From: Papio anubis
Lineage: Eukaryota; Chordata; Mammalia; Primates; Cercopithecidae
NCBI RefSeq assembly: GCF_008728515.1
Contig: NC_044995.1
Coordinates: forward strand, 17,014,127 to 17,078,126
Length of the DNA stretch: 64,000 nucleotides
Direction: 5' to 3'
In this document: piece by piece, positions 1 to 11,462 of the stretch
Position numbering within the stretch: position 1 is the stretch's first letter
Layout: each line of letters starts with the position of its first letter
Notes under the pieces: model-generated
Told to the model about the DNA's origin: nothing
The model's database searches: none
What the model saw: the letters and a program-made list of their open reading frames with translations, nothing else
Position numbers and translations under genes: made by a program

Positions 1-3000
1 CCCAGCACTTTGAGAGGCTGAGGTGGGTGGATTACTTGAGGTCAGGAGTTTGAGACCAGCCTGGTCAACATGGCAAAATGCTGTCTCTACTAAAAATACA
101 AAAATTAGCCGGCATAGTGGCAGGCACCTGTAATCCCAGCTACTCAGGAGGCTGAGGCAGGAGAATCACTTGAACCCGGGAGGCAGAGGTTGCAGTGAGC
201 CGAGATCACGTCACTGCACTCCAGCCTGGGCAATAGAGCGAGACTCCATCTCAGAAAAATAATAATAACCATTCTGGATATTTTATTAAAAATAGATTGT
301 AGAGGGCAAAGTAGAAGCAGAGAGACCAGCAGGAGGCTATTGTAATAATCTGGGGAAGAGATGGTGGTGGTTCAGCAGGATGGGTGCAGAGGAAGTGTAA
401 ACAGTGAACAACAGATTCTCATTATGTTGAGAAAGCTGACCCAACAAAATTTGCTGACAGATTGAATGTCATATTTGAGAATGTTGCCAGGCGTGGTGGC
501 TCATGCCTGTAATCCCAGCACTTTGGGAGGCCAAGGCAGGTGGATCATGAGGTCAGGAGTTCGAGACCAGCCTGGCCAACACGGCGAAACTCCATCTCTA
601 CTAAAGATACAAAAAATTAGCCAGGCGCGGTGGTGTGTGCCAGTAGTCCAAGCCACTTGGGAGGCTGAGGCAGGGGAATCACTTGAACCCAGGAGGCAGA
701 GGTTGCAGTGAGCCGAGATGGTGCCATTGCACTCCAGCCTGGGTGACAGGGTGAGACTCCGCACACACACACACACACACACAAAAAGAGAGAACAAATG
801 ACTCCAAGATTTTTTCATTTGGAACAACTAGAAGGATTGAGTTGCCTTCAGTTGAGATGGAGAGGCTGTGGTTGGAATTTATTTGGGACTAATTATCAAA
901 AACTGTGTTTTGGCGGCCAGGCGTGGTGGTTCACGCCTGTAATCCCAGCACTTTATTTTGGTTTTTGGTTTTTGGTTTGGTTTGGTTTGGTTTTGAGATG
1001 GAGTCTCGCTCTGTCGCCAGGCTGGACTGCAGTGGCACGATCTCAGCTCACTGCAATCTCCGCCTCCTGGGTTCAAGCGATTTTTGTGCCTCAGCCTCCC
1101 AAGTAGCTGCAACTACAGGCGTGCACCACCACACCCAGCTAATTTTGTATTTTTAGTAGAGATGGGGTTTCATCATGTTGGCCAGGATGGTCTCAATCTC
1201 CTGACCTCGTGATCCACCCTCCTCTGCCTCCCAAAGTGCTGAGATCACAGGCATGACCACCGCGCCTGGCCTCCAGCACTTTGGGAGGCCGAGGCAGGGC
1301 AAATCACTTGAGGCCAGGAGTTTTGAGACCAGCCTGGCCAACATGGCGAAATCCTGTCTCTACTAAAAATACAAAAATTAGCTGGGTGCGGTGGTGGGCA
1401 CCTGTAATCCCAGCTCCTCAGGAGGCTGAGGCAGGAGAATCACTTGAGCCCAGGAAGTGTAAGCTGCAGTGACCCGGGAGGTGGAGGTTGCAGTGAGCCT
1501 AGATCATGCCACTGCATTCCAACCTGGGTGACAGAGTGAGACTCTGTCTCAAAAAAATAAAAATAAAATAAGGTAGTTGGAGAATCAGCATTAAAACTTA
1601 GTTTAAGAATTTTTACTTGATTTTTCTATTTTTCCAGAGAGTTTCTCTGGCCTCTTTGACTTGCAGGTAATGAGCAGTGTATTATTATAGCCATTCAAAT
1701 TGGAAGCTATGCTGAATTCTGGAGACTTTACGGCTAGCTCATAATTACCAATTCCCTCCAGTGATCAAGCTATCTGCCTAATTTAAAGTTACCTTCCAAA
1801 GAAGTCCTTTCTTTTGTCTTCTGTGGAATATCACAAATGTGCCTTTTGAAGCATATATGTCACATGTGGGAGAACTCACTCCATCTCTCCAAGAGAATTG
1901 TAGAAACAAAGCAAGGTACGCATGAGTCAGAATGATTTCCAACCCAATCAGCTCCCAGACACGACCTGTGATAGGTCAGAATTTTTAGATGGATCCTCCT
2001 GAAGTTCAATTGCCAGCAACTCTCATATTTGGATTCCAGTTAAATTCAAAGAATTTTTTTTTTTCGAGTCAGGGTCTCGCTGTGTCACACAGGGCTGGAG
2101 TGCAGTGATGCAATCATAGCTCACTGCACAGTCGACCTCCCAAGTTCAAGTCATCTTCCCACCTCAGCCTCCTGAATAGCTGTGACTACAGGTGCACATG
2201 CCACCATGCCTGCCTGATATGTTTTTGTAGGGACAGGGGTCTCACTATGTTGCCCAGGCTGGTCTCAAACTCATGGGCTCAAGCGATCCTCCCACCTTTG
2301 CCTCCCAACGTGCTGGGATTACAGGCATGAGCCACTACACCCAGCCACAGCTGACTGATTTTAAATGGAACACAGACTTTCACATTTTGGGTTATCATCA
2401 GCATCAGAGCTAGCCACACAGAAAGACTAACCACATCATTAGAGAGTTGGGGCTTGGAGCCATGTGATATCAGGTAGGAGGCTGGAGATTGACTTCAACA
2501 AAATGGGCAATGGTTTAATCAAGCATGCCTATGTAGTAAAACCCCAATAAAAATTCTCGACACCAAAGCCTGGGTAAGAGTCCTATGTTAGCACTACCCC
2601 CGCACTTATTGCCACACATGGACAACAAAGGGTAACACATCCCTAGGAACACAGGAACTTCACAGTTGAAACCCTCCCCATCCCAGATTGTGCCTTATAC
2701 ATCTCTTCTAATCTGTGTCCTTTGCCTGTAATACGCATGACTGAGTATAACATTTCAATGAGCTCTGGGAATTATCAGGCCTAAAGGTGGTTTTGGGAAA
2801 CCCCCAAACTTGCAGTGTCAAAATATTACTTACAGGCCAGGCCGCATGGCTTAGGCCTGTAATCCCAGCACTTTGGGAGGCCAAGGCAGGATGATCACTT
2901 GAGACCAGAAGTTCGAAACCAGCCTGGGCAACAAAGTGAGATCCAATTTCTACAAAAAATAAAAAATTAGCTGGGTGTGGTGATGCACACCTGTAGTCCC

Positions 3001-3190
3001 AGCTACTCCAGAGGCTGAGGCAGGAGGATGGCTTGAAGCTGGGAGGTCAAAGCAGCAGTAACCGAGATCGCATCACTGCACTCCAGCCTAGGTGACAGGG
3101 CGAGACCCAGTCTGGAAAAAAAAAAAAAAGACAGGAGCTGGAAAATGATCTTATAAGGAACTTTACAATAATATTGAAATGGTTGTAATT
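1..3190. repeat. Alu-rich flank upstream of EID2B
   Basis: Plus Alu cut by the window start (1-270). Plus Alu 487-766 with a (CA)n tail. Plus Alu 916-955 and 1273-1562, split by a minus Alu (956-1272). Minus old Alu 2056-2346. Plus Alu 2834-3129. 1570-2050 is unrecognised. 2440-2820 resembles an old LTR ('ggtttaatcaagcatgcctatg', 'accccaataaaaattc'), which is uncertain. Confidence 0.8.
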
Positions 3191-3194
3191 TAAA

Positions 3195-3423
3195 ATACCG
3201 CACAGTCCGCAGGTCCTCAGGCGCTCAGAGGACCAGAGGCGGCTACAGACGTAATGGCTACTCAGGACCGCTAGGGAACGCTCGAGAAGAGTGCACCGTG
3301 CTTACGCATGCGCACACTGTCGCACGCGCAGCGTTTACGCGCACACCGAGACTCGCGCATGCGCATATCCTGCATACAGCAGCGCAATACCGTTATTTCC
3401 GTCTCCGTAGAAACACTCGGACT
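3195..3423 (+). promoter_or_regulatory. EID2B: EID2B CpG-rich promoter / 5'UTR with NRF1-like palindromes
   Basis: Sharp switch from AT-rich Alu flank to CpG-dense DNA just before the EID2B start codon, with no TATA box. It holds a perfect GCGCATGCGC palindrome at 3355-3364 and a near-identical cgcatgcgca at 3305-3314, plus a half-match cgcacgcgca around 3321-3330. These match the known NRF1 consensus. The transcription start is not identified. Confidence 0.7.
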
Positions 3424-3909
3424 ATGGCGGAGTCGACTGGACTGTTGGAGATGTCTGAGCTCCCCGGAGACAGCAGTGTCCCACAGGTGGGCACAGCGAG
3501 TGGCGTCAGCGACATACTGCAGGGGGCAGTCGGCGGCGGGGTTCGGGTGCGGGAGTCCGGGGAAGGCCCAGTGGCCGAAGCTACGCGGTCCATGGCGCGG
3601 GTGCCGAGCCCTGTGCCCGAGCCCATCCCCAGCAGCGTCCCGGGCCTGGCGTCCGCGCCAGACCCCCATCAGCAGCTCGCTTTCTTAGAAATTAACCGGC
3701 AGCTCTTGTTCCGCGAGTATCTGGATGGTAGCTCCATGATTCCGGTCAGATTACTACGGGATTTCGAGGAACGCCGCAGGCTGTTCGTGGAAGGCTGCAG
3801 GGCGAGAGAAGCAGCCTTTGACGCGGATCCACCGCAGATGGACTTCGCTGCTGTCGCGTTTACTGTAGCGCTGACTGCCTCCGAGGCCCTCAGTCCTCTG
3901 GCCGACTGA
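3424..3909 (+). CDS. EID2B: EID2B, EP300-interacting inhibitor of differentiation 2B
   Basis: Intronless 161-aa protein, the length expected for primate EID2B. The N-terminal half (about residues 1-85) is low-complexity and rich in P, S, G and V. The C-terminal half (about 86-161) is the conserved EID region, with HQQLAFLEINRQLLFREYL, the basic and acidic DFEERRRLF helix and the end ALTASEALSPLAD. EID-family proteins are nuclear inhibitors that bind p300/CBP or HDACs and repress differentiation programmes such as MyoD-dependent transcription; that is family knowledge, not visible here. I chose the ATG in ctATGGCGG because it gives the known MAESTGLLEMSELPGD start; the same frame is open further upstream, to an ATG at 3298, inside the CpG promoter. 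The paralogue EID2 would lie outside the window. The repeated VPSPVPEPIPSSVPG stretch may vary in length between species. Confidence 0.95.
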   Translation: MAESTGLLEMSELPGDSSVPQVGTASGVSDILQGAVGGGVRVRESGEGPVAEATRSMARVPSPVPEPIPSSVPGLASAPDPHQQLAFLEINRQLLFREYLDGSSMIPVRLLRDFEERRRLFVEGCRAREAAFDADPPQMDFAAVAFTVALTASEALSPLAD

Positions 3910-4690
3910 GTCGGCTGTGATGATGGGACTGGTGGCAAAGAATAGCCGAGTGACCCTTTTCGGATCAAAAGAACAGTCAGGCTGTGCCAGTTTAGTTAAC
4001 TCTGTCGTTAGGGGGAATGCAAACTGGAAGGGAATACGGCAATGTGCAATTGAAGGAGGAAGCACACTGCGAAATGGAAACAGACAAGACTGTTGAATCT
4101 TGTTTTCTTTCTTCTTTGTTAGTATTATTTAAATAGAGAAGGGAGTCTCGCATCCCTAGGCTGGTCCCGAACGCTTGGACCCGAGCGATCCTCCCGCTTC
4201 GGCCTTGCAAAGTGCTGGGATTACTTTACAGGCTTGAGCCACCGCCCCCGGCCTAATCTTGTGTTCAAACAGGTCCCAAGATACTTCTGACTTAGCACTT
4301 TGTTAGCAATGCATTTTCCTGCATTTGTGGAGAATCCTTCAAGACTTTCACCATAAAGGATGGTTTTGCAAAGATCTGAGAAAAAAAAAAAAAATGCCAA
4401 TAATAGAACCCATAGAAATGAACCAAAGTGATGAAAGGAAACAAAGAAATAGAGTTGTCAGGAATCCAGGTGTACCTGAGTTACTAGGACTGGAAGGCTA
4501 TTGAGAGGACTTTGAAATTTCACAATTTGTGGTCATGTCAACAAATCCTAGTGTAAGATTCATATTTGTGTTTTCTGAGGTACTTTAGATGAACGGTAAA
4601 TATTCAGTAGAAAAACCCACGTATTTATTATATGATCCATGTTTTCAAGTCTATGTGAAATTGGGTAGGTGTGGAATAAACTTGTTTTTT
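3910..4690 (+). other. EID2B: EID2B 3'UTR, probable
   Basis: Non-coding sequence after the TGA. It includes a minus-strand Alu-monomer fragment (about 4125-4254) and ends near an AATAAA at 4675-4680. Assigning the whole stretch to the transcript is inference from the absence of an earlier canonical poly(A) signal. Confidence 0.5.
4675..4680 (+). terminator. EID2B: Poly(A) signal AATAAA, candidate for EID2B
   Basis: AATAAA in 'gtggaataaacttg', followed within 10 bases by a T-run that could act as a downstream element. It is the first AATAAA on the plus strand after the stop codon that I noticed. Confidence 0.5.
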
Positions 4691-4763
4691 TTTTTAATTT
4701 TAAGCTTTTTATTCTAGAATATGTATTCTATTCACAAGACTCAACAACAACAAAAAAAGTATC

Positions 4764-7128
4764 GGCCGGGCGCAGTGGCTCACGCCTGTAATCCCAGCAC
4801 TTTGGGAGGCCAAGGCTGGTGAATCACCTGAGGTCAGGAATTCAAGACCAGTCTGGCCCATATGGTGAAACCCATCTCTACTAAAAATAAAAAATTAGCC
4901 GGGTGTGGTGGCACGCGCCTGTAGTCTCAGCTACTTGGGAGGCTGAGACAGGAGAATCGCTTGAACCTGGGAGGCAGAGGTTGCAGTGAGCTGAGTTCAC
5001 GCCACTGCACTCCAGCCTGGTCAACAGAGTGGGACTCCGTCTCAAAAAAAAAGAAAAAAAGTATCAAAAGATGCTGTGAGAACTCTCTCTTGCTGCTGTC
5101 CTCTGTCAAACTCAGAACTATTCCATGCAGGTGTCATTGCTTATGGCTTGGGGTTTTGTTGTTGTTGTTTTCTTGGTTTTGCTTGTTTTTTGCTTTTTCA
5201 CTGTATGCCTTTCAAGTTTTCTAATGCATATGCAAATAAACATCAATCTAAATATTGTGCATTTCCCCTTTTAAAATCAAGGCAGTTAATTTGCATCACG
5301 TGGTATACATTTTTAAAAATATAAAATCCAGGTAGCATATTATATACCTCTATCAGCATCTTGAGTTTTTTCAGTTGTATATGGAGAGATTTATATATCA
5401 GGGTTTTTTTTTCTTTTTATATATATATAGAAAGAGATGGGGCCTCATTATGTTGTCTAGGCTTGTCTCCAACTCCTAGCTTCAACTGTTCCTCCCACCT
5501 CAGTTTCCCAAAGTGCTAAGTGCTGGGCATGAGCTACTCCACTGGGCTGTTTTTTTTTTTTACAGCTACAATGTAAGGCTGTATCTTAGTATAATGAACT
5601 AGACATCTTTTGGACATTTGGGTTGTTTGCAGAATGGTTTTTTTTGTTTGTTTTTTTGAGACGGAGTCTCGCTGTGTCTCCCAGGCTGGAGTGTAGTGGT
5701 GTGATCTCGGCTCACTGCAAGCTCCGCCTCCCGGGTTCACGCCATTCTCCCGCCTCAGCCTCCCAAGTAGCTGAGACTACAGGCGCCTGCCACCACGCCC
5801 GGCTAGTTTTTTGTGTTTTTAGTAGAGACGGGGTTTCACCATGTTAGCCAGGATAGTCTTGATCTCCTGACCTCGTGATCCACCCGCCTCGGCCTCCCAA
5901 AGTGCTGGGATTACAGGCTTGAGCCACCATGCCCGGCCTGCAGAATGTTTTAATATTTTCTATGCATTTATGCATGTTTACTCATTTTCCATAGTACTTT
6001 TTTTTTTCCCCCCGAGATGGAGTCTCACTCTGTCATCCAGGCTGGAGTGCAGTGGTGCAATCTCGGCTTACTGCAATCTCTGCCTCCTGGGTTCAAGTGA
6101 TTCTCCTGCCTCAGCCTCTGGAGTACCTGGGACTACAGGCACATGCCACCACACCCGGCTAACTTTTTGTATTTTTAGTAAAGACAGGGTTTCACCGTGT
6201 TAGCCAGGATGGTCTTGATCTCCTGACCTCGTCATCTGCCCGCCTCAGCCTCCCAAAGTGTTGGGATTAAAGGCGTGACCCACCGCGCCCAGCCACTGTT
6301 TGTTTTTTTGCTTGTTTTTGTTTTTTCTTTCTGAGAGTCTCACTCTGTTGCCCAGAATGGAGTGCAGTGGCACCATCTTGGCTCACTGCAGCCTCGACCT
6401 CCTGGGCTCAAGCAATCCTTCAGCCTCAGTTTCCTGAGTAGCTGGGACTACAGGCGCATGCCACCATGCTGGGCTAAGTTTTGTATTTTTTGTAGAGACA
6501 GGGTCTCCCTATGTTGCCCAGGCCGGGGTCTTGAACCCCTGGCCTCAAGCCATCCTCCCGCCTCTGCCTCTCTAAGTGCTGGGATTACAGGTGTGAGCCA
6601 CCATGTCCCGCTCCTTTTCATGGCTAACTCATGTTCCTCAAAACGTTATCTTTGGGAACTACTTGGGAAATGGTTTAGCATCTTAGTTGACTTCTGTTTA
6701 ATGTTAACATGTACTTGGGAACATTCCTAACCAGACATTAATTTAGATGAAATTTTGGACTTGTCAGATGGCGGGAATTTAAGTCCCAAATTTGTGAGTG
6801 CAGGCTTATTAACAGAAGGCTTTCTCTTTTTTTTTTCTTTTTTTTAAGGCGGAGTCTCCCTCTGTCGCTCAGGCTGGAGTGCAGTGGGGCGATCTGGGCT
6901 CACTGCAAGCTCCGCCTCCCGGGTTCACGCCATTCTCCTGCCTCAGCCTCCCGAGTAGCTGGAACTACAGGCGCCCACCACCACGCCCAGCTAATTTTTT
7001 TGTATTTTTAGTAGAGATGGGGTTTCACCGTGTTAGCCAGGATGGTCTCGATCTCCTGACCTCGTGATCCACCCACCTCGGCCTCCCAAAGTGCTGGGAT
7101 TACAGGGTTGAGCCACCGCACACGGCCC
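4764..7128. repeat. Alu cluster downstream of EID2B
   Basis: Plus Alu 4764-5061. Minus partial 5428-5549. Minus Alus 5637-5938, 5998-6296, 6300-6612 and 6826-7128. Between them are short unique AT-rich stretches. 7129-7500 carries no repeat I recognise. Confidence 0.85.
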
Positions 7129-7500
7129 AGAAGGCTTTCTTTCAATCATTTGCTCACTAACAAGGTGAAGATAGCTAATCACCCCAACCGCCTACCTCTG
7201 TGAGGGGCATTTTTTCCCATCCTACCCACTGGAGGGTACTGCCTCCTGGGGTTCCCGGCATCCATGTGGTCTCCACTCTGGCATCTCATCCTGCTTGGGC
7301 CTTGGGTTCTGTCTTTTCCCTTCACATTTTGAGTCATGCAGGTTCTCGTCATCAAAAATAGCAGATTTCCTCACAGCAAGTACCAACTCCAACACCAAAC
7401 ACCTCTGGATTTATATTTCTGTAAGATTTCTGGACTCCAGGAGTTCCCTTACCTTCCCACCAGCTCAACTTTGCATTAAAAATACTTTTAAAATATTTTA

Positions 7501-8108
7501 GGCCGGGCGCGGTGGCTCACGCCTGTAATCCCAGCACTTTGGGAGGCCAAGGTGGGCGGATCACGAGGTTAGGAGTTGGAGACCAGCCTGGCCAACATGG
7601 TGAAACCCTGTCTCTACTAAAGATACAAAAAATTAGCCCGGGCAGGGCTCGGTGGCTCAAGCCTGTAATCCCAGCACTTTGGGAGGCCGAGATGGGCGGA
7701 TCACGAGGTCAGGAGATCGAGACCATGCTGACTAACACGGTGAAACCCCGTCTCTACTAAAAAATACAAAAAACTAGCCGGGCGAGGTGGCGGGCGCCTG
7801 TAGTCCCAGCTACTCAGGAGGCTGAGGCAGGAGAATGGCGTGAACCCAGAAGGTGGAGCTTGCAGTGAGCTGAGATCCGGCCACTGCACTCCAGCCTGGG
7901 CGACAGAGCGAGACTCCGTCTCAAAAAAAAAAAAAAATTAGCCCGGTGTGGCAGTGCACACCTATAATCCCAGCTACTCAGGAGGCTGAGGCAGGAAGAA
8001 TCACTTGAACCCGGGAGGCGGAGGTTGCAGTGAGCCGAGATCACGCCATTGCACTCCAGCCTGGGCGACAGGGCGAGACTCTGTCTCAAAAAAATAAAAA
8101 ATAAAAAA
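7501..8108 (+). mobile_element. Alu nested in Alu
   Basis: The outer plus Alu (7501-7637 and 7937-8108) is interrupted at 'aaaaattagccc' by a younger plus Alu (7638-7936) with AluYR-like words. The interrupted phrase is repeated after the inner A-tail as its target duplication. Confidence 0.85.
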
Positions 8109-8189
8109 ATTTTATCAGGTATGTTAGGCGTTCTGAACCAGGATGGTGTCACCAAGTTCATAAAAGTGTGATTAAAGCAAATCCCTGGC

Positions 8190-8792
8190 TGGGCGTGGTG
8201 GCTCACGTCTGTAATCCCAGCACTTCGGAAGGCCAAGGCAGGTGAATTGCTTGAGCCCAGGAGTTCAAGACCAGCCTGGGCAGCATGAGGAGACCCCCGT
8301 CTCTACTAAAAATACAAAAATCATTAGCCTGCTGGGCGCAGTGGCTCACACCTGAAACCCCAGCACTTTGGGAGGCCGAGGCAGGCAGATCCCGAGGTCA
8401 GGAGTTCGAGACCAGCCTGACCAACATGGCGAAACCCCTTCTCTATTAAGAATACAAAAATAGCTGGGCATAGTGGCGCGCGCCTATAATCCCAGCTACT
8501 CAGGAGGAGGCTGAGGCAGGAGAATGGCTTGAACTCAGGAGGCAGAGGTTACAGTGATCTGAGATCACACCACTGCACTCCAGCCTGGGGGACAGAGTGA
8601 GACTCTGTCTCAAAAAACAAAATCATTAGCCTGGCATGGTTGCACATGCCCGTAACCCCAGCTACTTGGGAGGCTGACGTGGGAGCATCACTTGAGCCCA
8701 GGAGTTCAAGGCTGCAGTGAACCAAGATTGTGCCACTACAATCCAGCCTGGGCGACAGAGCGAGACTCTGTCTCAAAACAAAACAAAACAAA
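8190..8792 (+). mobile_element. Alu nested in Alu
   Basis: The outer plus Alu (8190-8331 and 8623-8792) is split at 'aaaatcattagcct' by a plus Alu (8332-8622). The same 14-base phrase recurs after the inner element. Confidence 0.85.
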
Positions 8793-9033
8793 AAAGCAAT
8801 TCCCTAACTGTAGGGGGTGGAAAGTATCTTTCACATAGGAAATATCCTCTCATGTTTTATACCACTTGACACATACAGATTTCACTGAGACAAACCCCAT
8901 ATATGTTCTGGGACTTTCCCCTACCCTCCAGCACTCTGTCTTAGCAGACATGATAGATAAATTATTTCCTGCTCACACCAGCATATCGTTGTACAGGGCT
9001 AGCTCAGTATCCTGTGAGGTGTTGAAAAGATCA

Positions 9034-10079
9034 GGCGGGGCAAGGTGGCTCATGCCTGTAATCCCAGCACTTTAGGATGCTGAGGTGGGTGGATCACTTG
9101 AGGTCAGGCGTTTGAGACCAGCCTGTCCAACATGGCAAAACCCCATCTCTACTAAAAATACAAAAATTAGCTGGGTGTGGTGGTTCATGCCTGTAATCCC
9201 AGCTATTCGGGAAGCTGAGGCAGGAGAATCACTTGAACCCAGGAGGCAGAGGTTGCAGTAAGCCAAGATTGCGCCATTGCACTCCAGCCTGGGTGACAGA
9301 GCCAGACTCCATCTCAAAAAACAAACAAAACAGAATTTGTGTTTTCTACTGTATGAGACATTGGCAGTCAAGTCTGCTGTTACTTGCAGGCAAAAGCACT
9401 CCTAACTGAAATCTACTACTAACTGAAACCTACTAATTCTGTGATAAGCCTTCTGCTAATCCCTTCCCAAGCATAATTTAGTATGTAATTATCACAAAAA
9501 TTCCACGAGTTAAATAGTGCTATGACATCCATTTTATGGAGGAGGAAACTGAGGCTCAGAGAGGTGGCATCCCTTATTGGTAGTCACACAGCAACTAAGT
9601 GGTAAAGTCTGAGTCCCCCCTGTCTGTGCCCTTGACCTCCTGGCATGTGACCACTGACCCCACCATGCCAGGTGCACAGTAGAGAGCCCCTAACGTCCAG
9701 TGAATGTGAAAATGCCTCTCCCCCAGCCCCAGGTCACAGAGACACTCCCTACAACACTGTCATTCTAAAACCTATGGGTTTTTTCCGAAACAGGGTCTCG
9801 TTCTGTTTCCCAGGCTGCAATACAGTGGCATAATCATGGCTCACTGCAGCCTCCTGGGCTCGAGCCATCCTCCTGCCTCAGCCTCCCAAATAGCTGGGAC
9901 CAGAGGCACACACCACCACACCTGGCTAATTTTTTATTTTTTATAGAGTTGGGGTCTCACTATGTTGCCCAGGCTGGAACATAGATCTTACAGGTTTAGA
10001 AAGTGAGCCGTGGAGCATAATCGAGTTGGAGTGTCAAGAGTTTGAGACTGACTGCCATCCCTGTTTCCTTCACAACCCC
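9034..10079. repeat. Alus and MIR between EID2B and SELENOV
   Basis: Plus Alu 9034-9332. MIR about 9470-9640 (ggaggaaactgaggctcagag). Minus truncated Alu 9778-9979. Confidence 0.75.
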
Positions 10080-10399
10080 AGTAAATGCCAATAAGATGGA
10101 AGGTTTCAAAGTGTATCTGGAACCAGGGCATGAGAAATGACAAAGCCACCAAAGAAACAAACTGGCCTCAGCAGCAAGAAGAGTGGAGGCTAGAGGACTG
10201 GAGCCACAGGACTAGCCTTCCAAGCTCCTCCTCCCTCCCACCCCTGGGGCTAGAATATTGGAGATGCTGGGAGTAGTGCAGCAGGTGACTTCCACAGACC
10301 TCAGAGGTGAGTGTGGCGACAGCAGACACAGTCAGACCGGACACAGGGGGGCAGACTCTGCATGTATTCTCCTCTTCCCCCTCCCTGAGCTCACCCCAG

Positions 10400-10469
10400 C
10401 CCCAACCACCATCAGAAAAGGACCTGACTTGGCAACATTTCAGCCCTTCTCATCATCCCGCTGAGACTC
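10400..10469 (-). other. SELENOV: SELENOV last (3'UTR) exon, 5' end; 3' end undetermined
   Basis: A strong pyrimidine tract and acceptor, ending CTCTCCCATCTCAG, sits immediately upstream of GAGTCTCAGCGGG and the SECIS. The matching donor is GGAG|GTGAGC at 11441/11440, so exon 5 spans 11540-11441 and the SECIS is reached through a 3'UTR intron (11440-10470). I found no clear AATAAA downstream outside Alu sequence, so the 3' end is left open. Confidence 0.75.
10411..10453 (-). promoter_or_regulatory. SELENOV: SECIS element of SELENOV
   Basis: On the minus strand a 5' ATGA quartet (10453-10450) is followed by GAAGGGCTGA, an A-rich start to the apical loop (AA), then TCAGGTCCTTTTC and the 3' TGAT quartet (10414-10411). 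GAAGG..CTGA pairs with TCAG..CCTTTTC to give helix II, with the non-Watson-Crick ATGA/TGAT core at its base. This is the mammalian SECIS pattern that recruits SBP2 and the Sec-specific elongation factor. Confidence 0.85.
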
Positions 10470-11105
10470 CTGAGATGGGAGAGAAGAGAGAAAAAAAAAT
10501 TAAAATAACAATAACAATAACGGCTCCATAAAAATAAGTGTTTATATAGGGTTTACCATGCCTCAGGTACTGTTCTACTGTTTTCCATGGACTACAATGC
10601 CCATTCTAGTTTCCTCACTATTTTTTCTTTTCCTTCTTTTTATTTTTTTGTTTTTTTGAGACGGAGTCTCGCTCTGTCACCAGGTTGGAGTGCAGTGGTG
10701 CAATCTCGGATCCCTGCAAGCTCCACCTCCCAGGTTCACTCTATTCTCTGGTCTCAGCCTCCCAAGTAGCTGGGACTACAGGCGCCCGCCACCACGCCTG
10801 GCTAATTTTTTGTATTTTTAGTAGAGACAAGGTTTTACCGTGTTAGCCAGGATGGTCTCAATCTCCTGACCTCGTGATCCGCCCACCTCGGCCTCCCAAA
10901 GTGCTGGGATTACAGGTGTGAGCCACCACGCCTATCCCCTTTTTTTTTTCTTGTAGAGACAGGGTCTTGCTCTGTCACCCAACCTAGAGTGCAGTGGCCC
11001 AGTCAGAGCTCACTGCGGCCTCTAACTCCTGAGCTTAAGCAATCCACCCACCTCAGGCTTTCAACGTGCTGGAATTACAGGCGTGAGCCACTGTGCCTAG
11101 CTAAT

Positions 11106-11136
<31 letters not shown>

Positions 11137-11440
11137 TTGTAGAGACAGAGTCTTGTTATGTTGCCCTGGCTGGTCTCGAACTCCTGGGCTCAAGTGATCT
11201 GCCATCTCAGCCACCCAAAGTGCTAGGACTGTGCCCTGCCTCCTTGCTATTTTTCAAACTCACTGAACACAGTCCTACCCCAGGGTCTTACAGATGAGGA
11301 AACTGAGGCTCAGAAAAGGGTGTAGGTGACTCCTCATGATTCTAACAGTGAGGTAGGATGAGGACTGAGACAGAGCCCCGCCCCATCCTCCTACCCGGCC
11401 CCCACCCCTCCCACCACAGCCTTGGGAGCTCCCGGCTCAC
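10470..11440 (-). other. SELENOV: SELENOV 3'UTR intron: MIR split by two Alus
   Basis: An MIR starts at about 10530 (agtgtttatatagggtttacc) and resumes at about 11243-11345 (gatgaggaaactgaggctcag). Between them are minus-strand Alus at about 10639-10938 and 10939-11242. The second Alu contains a (TTTA)n run at 11103-11138. Confidence 0.65.
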
Positions 11441-11462
11441 CTCCAGCTCCACCCCTTGCCGG

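Noticed and set aside
11293..11345. A first SECIS candidate containing ATGAGG near the SELENOV stop
   Set aside because: It is the conserved core of an MIR element and cannot form a proper helix II; the element at 10411-10453 fits far better.
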